Of a stretch of 64,000 nucleotides of DNA, positions 62,548 through 64,000 are shown piece after piece. The position numbers were made by a program, and so were the translations under genes. This DNA is from Inquilinus ginsengisoli_A (GTDB taxonomy: Bacteria > Pseudomonadota > Alphaproteobacteria > DSM-16000 > Inquilinaceae). Positions within the stretch are counted from its first letter, which is position 1, and each line of letters opens with the position of its first letter. The notes beneath the pieces were generated by a model. That model did no database searches and had not been told where the DNA came from. It was given only the letters and a program-made list of their open reading frames with translations. The stretch lies in assembly GCF_031453975.1 (NCBI RefSeq), contig NZ_JAVDPW010000003.1, positions 186,001-250,000 on the forward strand, given 5' to 3'.

Positions 62548-63519
62548 ATGGAGCTGCCGGCCGCCCTGCGCAGCGCGGTCGACCGGGCGCTCGAAGGCGT
62601 CGCCCTGGTGGATCTTTCCGCGGCGTCGGCGCGGCTGTCGCAGCGCTACCGGGCCGAACTGCGCGACGGCCGTTTCCATGTCGATGGCGACCTTGCGGCC
62701 CGGGCCTATCTGGCGACCCGATTGCCGGCCACCTATGCCGCGATCCGCGCCTGCCTCGACGCCGTCGCCGACCTCCGTCCGGATTTCGCGCCGGCCAGCC
62801 TGCTCGACGCCGGCGCCGGGCCGGGCACCGGGTTCTGGGCCGCGGCCGAGGCCTGGCCGGACCTTGCCGGCGCCACCCTGTTGGAGGGCAGCGCCGCCTT
62901 CCGCGACTGGGGCGCGCGCCTGGCCGAAGGCAGCGCCCTGCCGCCGGCCGACTGGCGCGCCGCCGACCTGGCCCGGGCGCTGCCGGATTTGCCGGCCCAT
63001 GACCTCGTCATCCTGTCCTATGTGCTGGACGAGCTGGCGCCCGACCGCCGTGCCGCCCTGGTCGACGGGCTGTGGGCGGCCACCGCCGACGTGCTGCTGC
63101 TGGTCGAACCCGGCACCCCGGCCGGCTGGCGCCGCATCCTCGACGCCCGCAGCCGGCTGATCGCGTCCGGCGGCCATGTCGTCGCGCCATGCCCGCATGA
63201 CCGCGCCTGCCCGCTGGTCGAGCCCGACTGGTGCCACTTCGCCCAGCGCGTCGCCCGCTCGCGCATCCACCGCCAGGCCAAGGGCGGCGAGGTGCCGTGG
63301 GAGGACGAGAAATTCGCCTATGTCGCGGTGTCGCGTCGCCCGGGGGCGCCGATCGCCGGCCGCGTCATCACCCCGCCGCGTGGCGCCGGGTCCCGCATCG
63401 ACCTCAGGCTGTGCGGGCCGGACGGCGTGGTCGAGCGCACGGTGACCAAGCGCGACGGCGCCCTGCTGAAGACCGCCCGGCGGCTGAAATGGGGCGACGC
63501 GCTAGGCCCCGGCGCGTAG
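62548..63519 (+). CDS. Rsm22/METTL17 family ribosome assembly methyltransferase-like protein
   Basis: 323 residues. SAM-site-like LLDAGAGPGTGFWAAA and VILSYVLDEL, then CPHDRACPLVEPDWCHF, i.e. Cys-x5-Cys-x7-Cys, and a fourth Cys 60 residues on (LRLCGPDG). As I recall it, METTL17 uses the same four-Cys spacing for a 4Fe-4S cluster. Small ribosomal subunit factor. Confidence 0.85.
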   Translation: MELPAALRSAVDRALEGVALVDLSAASARLSQRYRAELRDGRFHVDGDLAARAYLATRLPATYAAIRACLDAVADLRPDFAPASLLDAGAGPGTGFWAAAEAWPDLAGATLLEGSAAFRDWGARLAEGSALPPADWRAADLARALPDLPAHDLVILSYVLDELAPDRRAALVDGLWAATADVLLLVEPGTPAGWRRILDARSRLIASGGHVVAPCPHDRACPLVEPDWCHFAQRVARSRIHRQAKGGEVPWEDEKFAYVAVSRRPGAPIAGRVITPPRGAGSRIDLRLCGPDGVVERTVTKRDGALLKTARRLKWGDALGPGA

Positions 63520-63564
63520 CCTGGGATCGCTGCTGCGGCAACCGGCAGCGGAAAAGGACACATC

Positions 63565-64000
63565 TTGCGCATCGCCATGCTGGCGCCGATCTCCTGGCGC
63601 ACGCCGCCGCGCCATTACGGCCCGTGGGAGCTGGTGACCAGCCTGCTGACCGAGGCGCTGGTGGCGCGCGGCATCGACGTCACCCTGTTCGCCACCCGCG
63701 ACAGCCTGACGGCGGGCACGCTGGCCGGCGTGTGCCCGGCGCCCTATTCCGAGGACCCCACGATCGATGCGAAGGTGTGGGAGATGCTGCACGTCGCCCA
63801 TGTCTTCGAGCGGGCGGGCGAGTTCGACCTGATCCACAACCAGGCCGATTTCGTGCCGCTCGCCTTTTCGCGGCTGGTGGCGACGCCGGTGGTGACGACG
63901 ATCCACGGCTTTTCCTCCGCCCGCATCCTGCCTGCGTTCAAGGCTTATGAGGACCGGGTCCATTACGTCGCCATCAGCGATGCCGACCGCAGCCCGGAGC
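63565..64000 (+). CDS. glycosyltransferase family 4, cut by the window edge
   Basis: About 145 residues seen, TTG start 8 bp after AAAGGA (ATG at 63577 possible). IAMLAPISWRTPPRHYGPWE and the glycine-poor YGPWE motif, FDLIHNQADFVPLAFSRL and TTIHGFSS place it in the GT-B, GT4 group. Acceptor unknown. Confidence 0.82.
   Translation, partial: MRIAMLAPISWRTPPRHYGPWELVTSLLTEALVARGIDVTLFATRDSLTAGTLAGVCPAPYSEDPTIDAKVWEMLHVAHVFERAGEFDLIHNQADFVPLAFSRLVATPVVTTIHGFSSARILPAFKAYEDRVHYVAISDADRSPE

Overview
The window is high-GC DNA with dense, mostly bacterial-type operons. Gene content and order point to an alphaproteobacterium, most likely Rhodospirillales and perhaps near Inquilinus or Azospirillum (inference only). 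The supporting signs are the hemC-hemD-mitofilin-hemY block facing tsaD-gpsA-EVE, GGAAC-type general-stress promoters, the intergenic 'GTCAT...CTGGAT' palindromic repeats and many FCD-type GntR regulators. I see no prophage, insertion sequence, CRISPR array or rRNA. One tRNA (Thr-CGT) is present.

Layout. 0-4 kb: malQ running off the left edge, a secreted beta-propeller protein, a GFA-family protein and a GntR regulator. 4-12.6 kb: a fucose-glycan cluster with L-fuconate dehydratase, cytoplasmic GH29 fucosidase, an ABC sugar importer without its ATPase, a PhyH-HEAT fusion and a second GntR regulator. 13-20 kb: a hydroxyproline catabolism cluster with 4-Hyp epimerase, D-Hyp oxidase, trans-3-Hyp dehydratase, Pyr4H2C deaminase, an M24 peptidase and a GntR regulator. 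A PIN/Phd toxin-antitoxin pair is wedged inside, and an identical TTTGTCGACAA core lies before both transcription units. 20-22 kb: an RclR-like AraC regulator facing AhpD-like and RclC-like genes. 22-26 kb: a split chromate-type transporter and modABC. 26-32 kb: a LOG protein and a dTDP-rhamnose cassette with two extra SDR genes. 32-34 kb: an orphan peptide-type binding protein.

33.9-40.1 kb is the most interesting stretch. It holds catalase, DUF892 ferritin-like, PRC-barrel and DUF2171 genes plus three small unknown proteins. All seven have an upstream GGAAC-N17/18-NNTT element, the signature of the alphaproteobacterial EcfG/RpoE2 general stress sigma factor. A 50-residue lipoprotein lies inside the block without such an element.

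40-42 kb: an ABC-2 exporter. 42-50 kb: tRNA-Thr, then the heme operon, in which HemD is fused in frame to an HTH/transmembrane/mitofilin protein. ParDE sits between hemC and tsaD, followed by gpsA and an EVE protein. 50-61 kb: assorted housekeeping genes (Sfp-type PPTase, phosphoesterase, DUF1003, GGCT, MscL, OmpA-like lipoprotein, ribosomal oxygenase, thiolase, Atm1-type ABC exporter, HCCA isomerase, peptidoglycan-binding protein). 61-64 kb: hisS, rsm22 with an apparent Fe-S cysteine set, and a glycosyltransferase cut by the right edge.

How parts work together: the fucose and hydroxyproline loci import or process host or plant polymers and feed central carbon. The stress block, MscL and the RclR-like locus deal with oxidative and osmotic stress. 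Functions are assigned from motifs and context read by eye; no database search was run.
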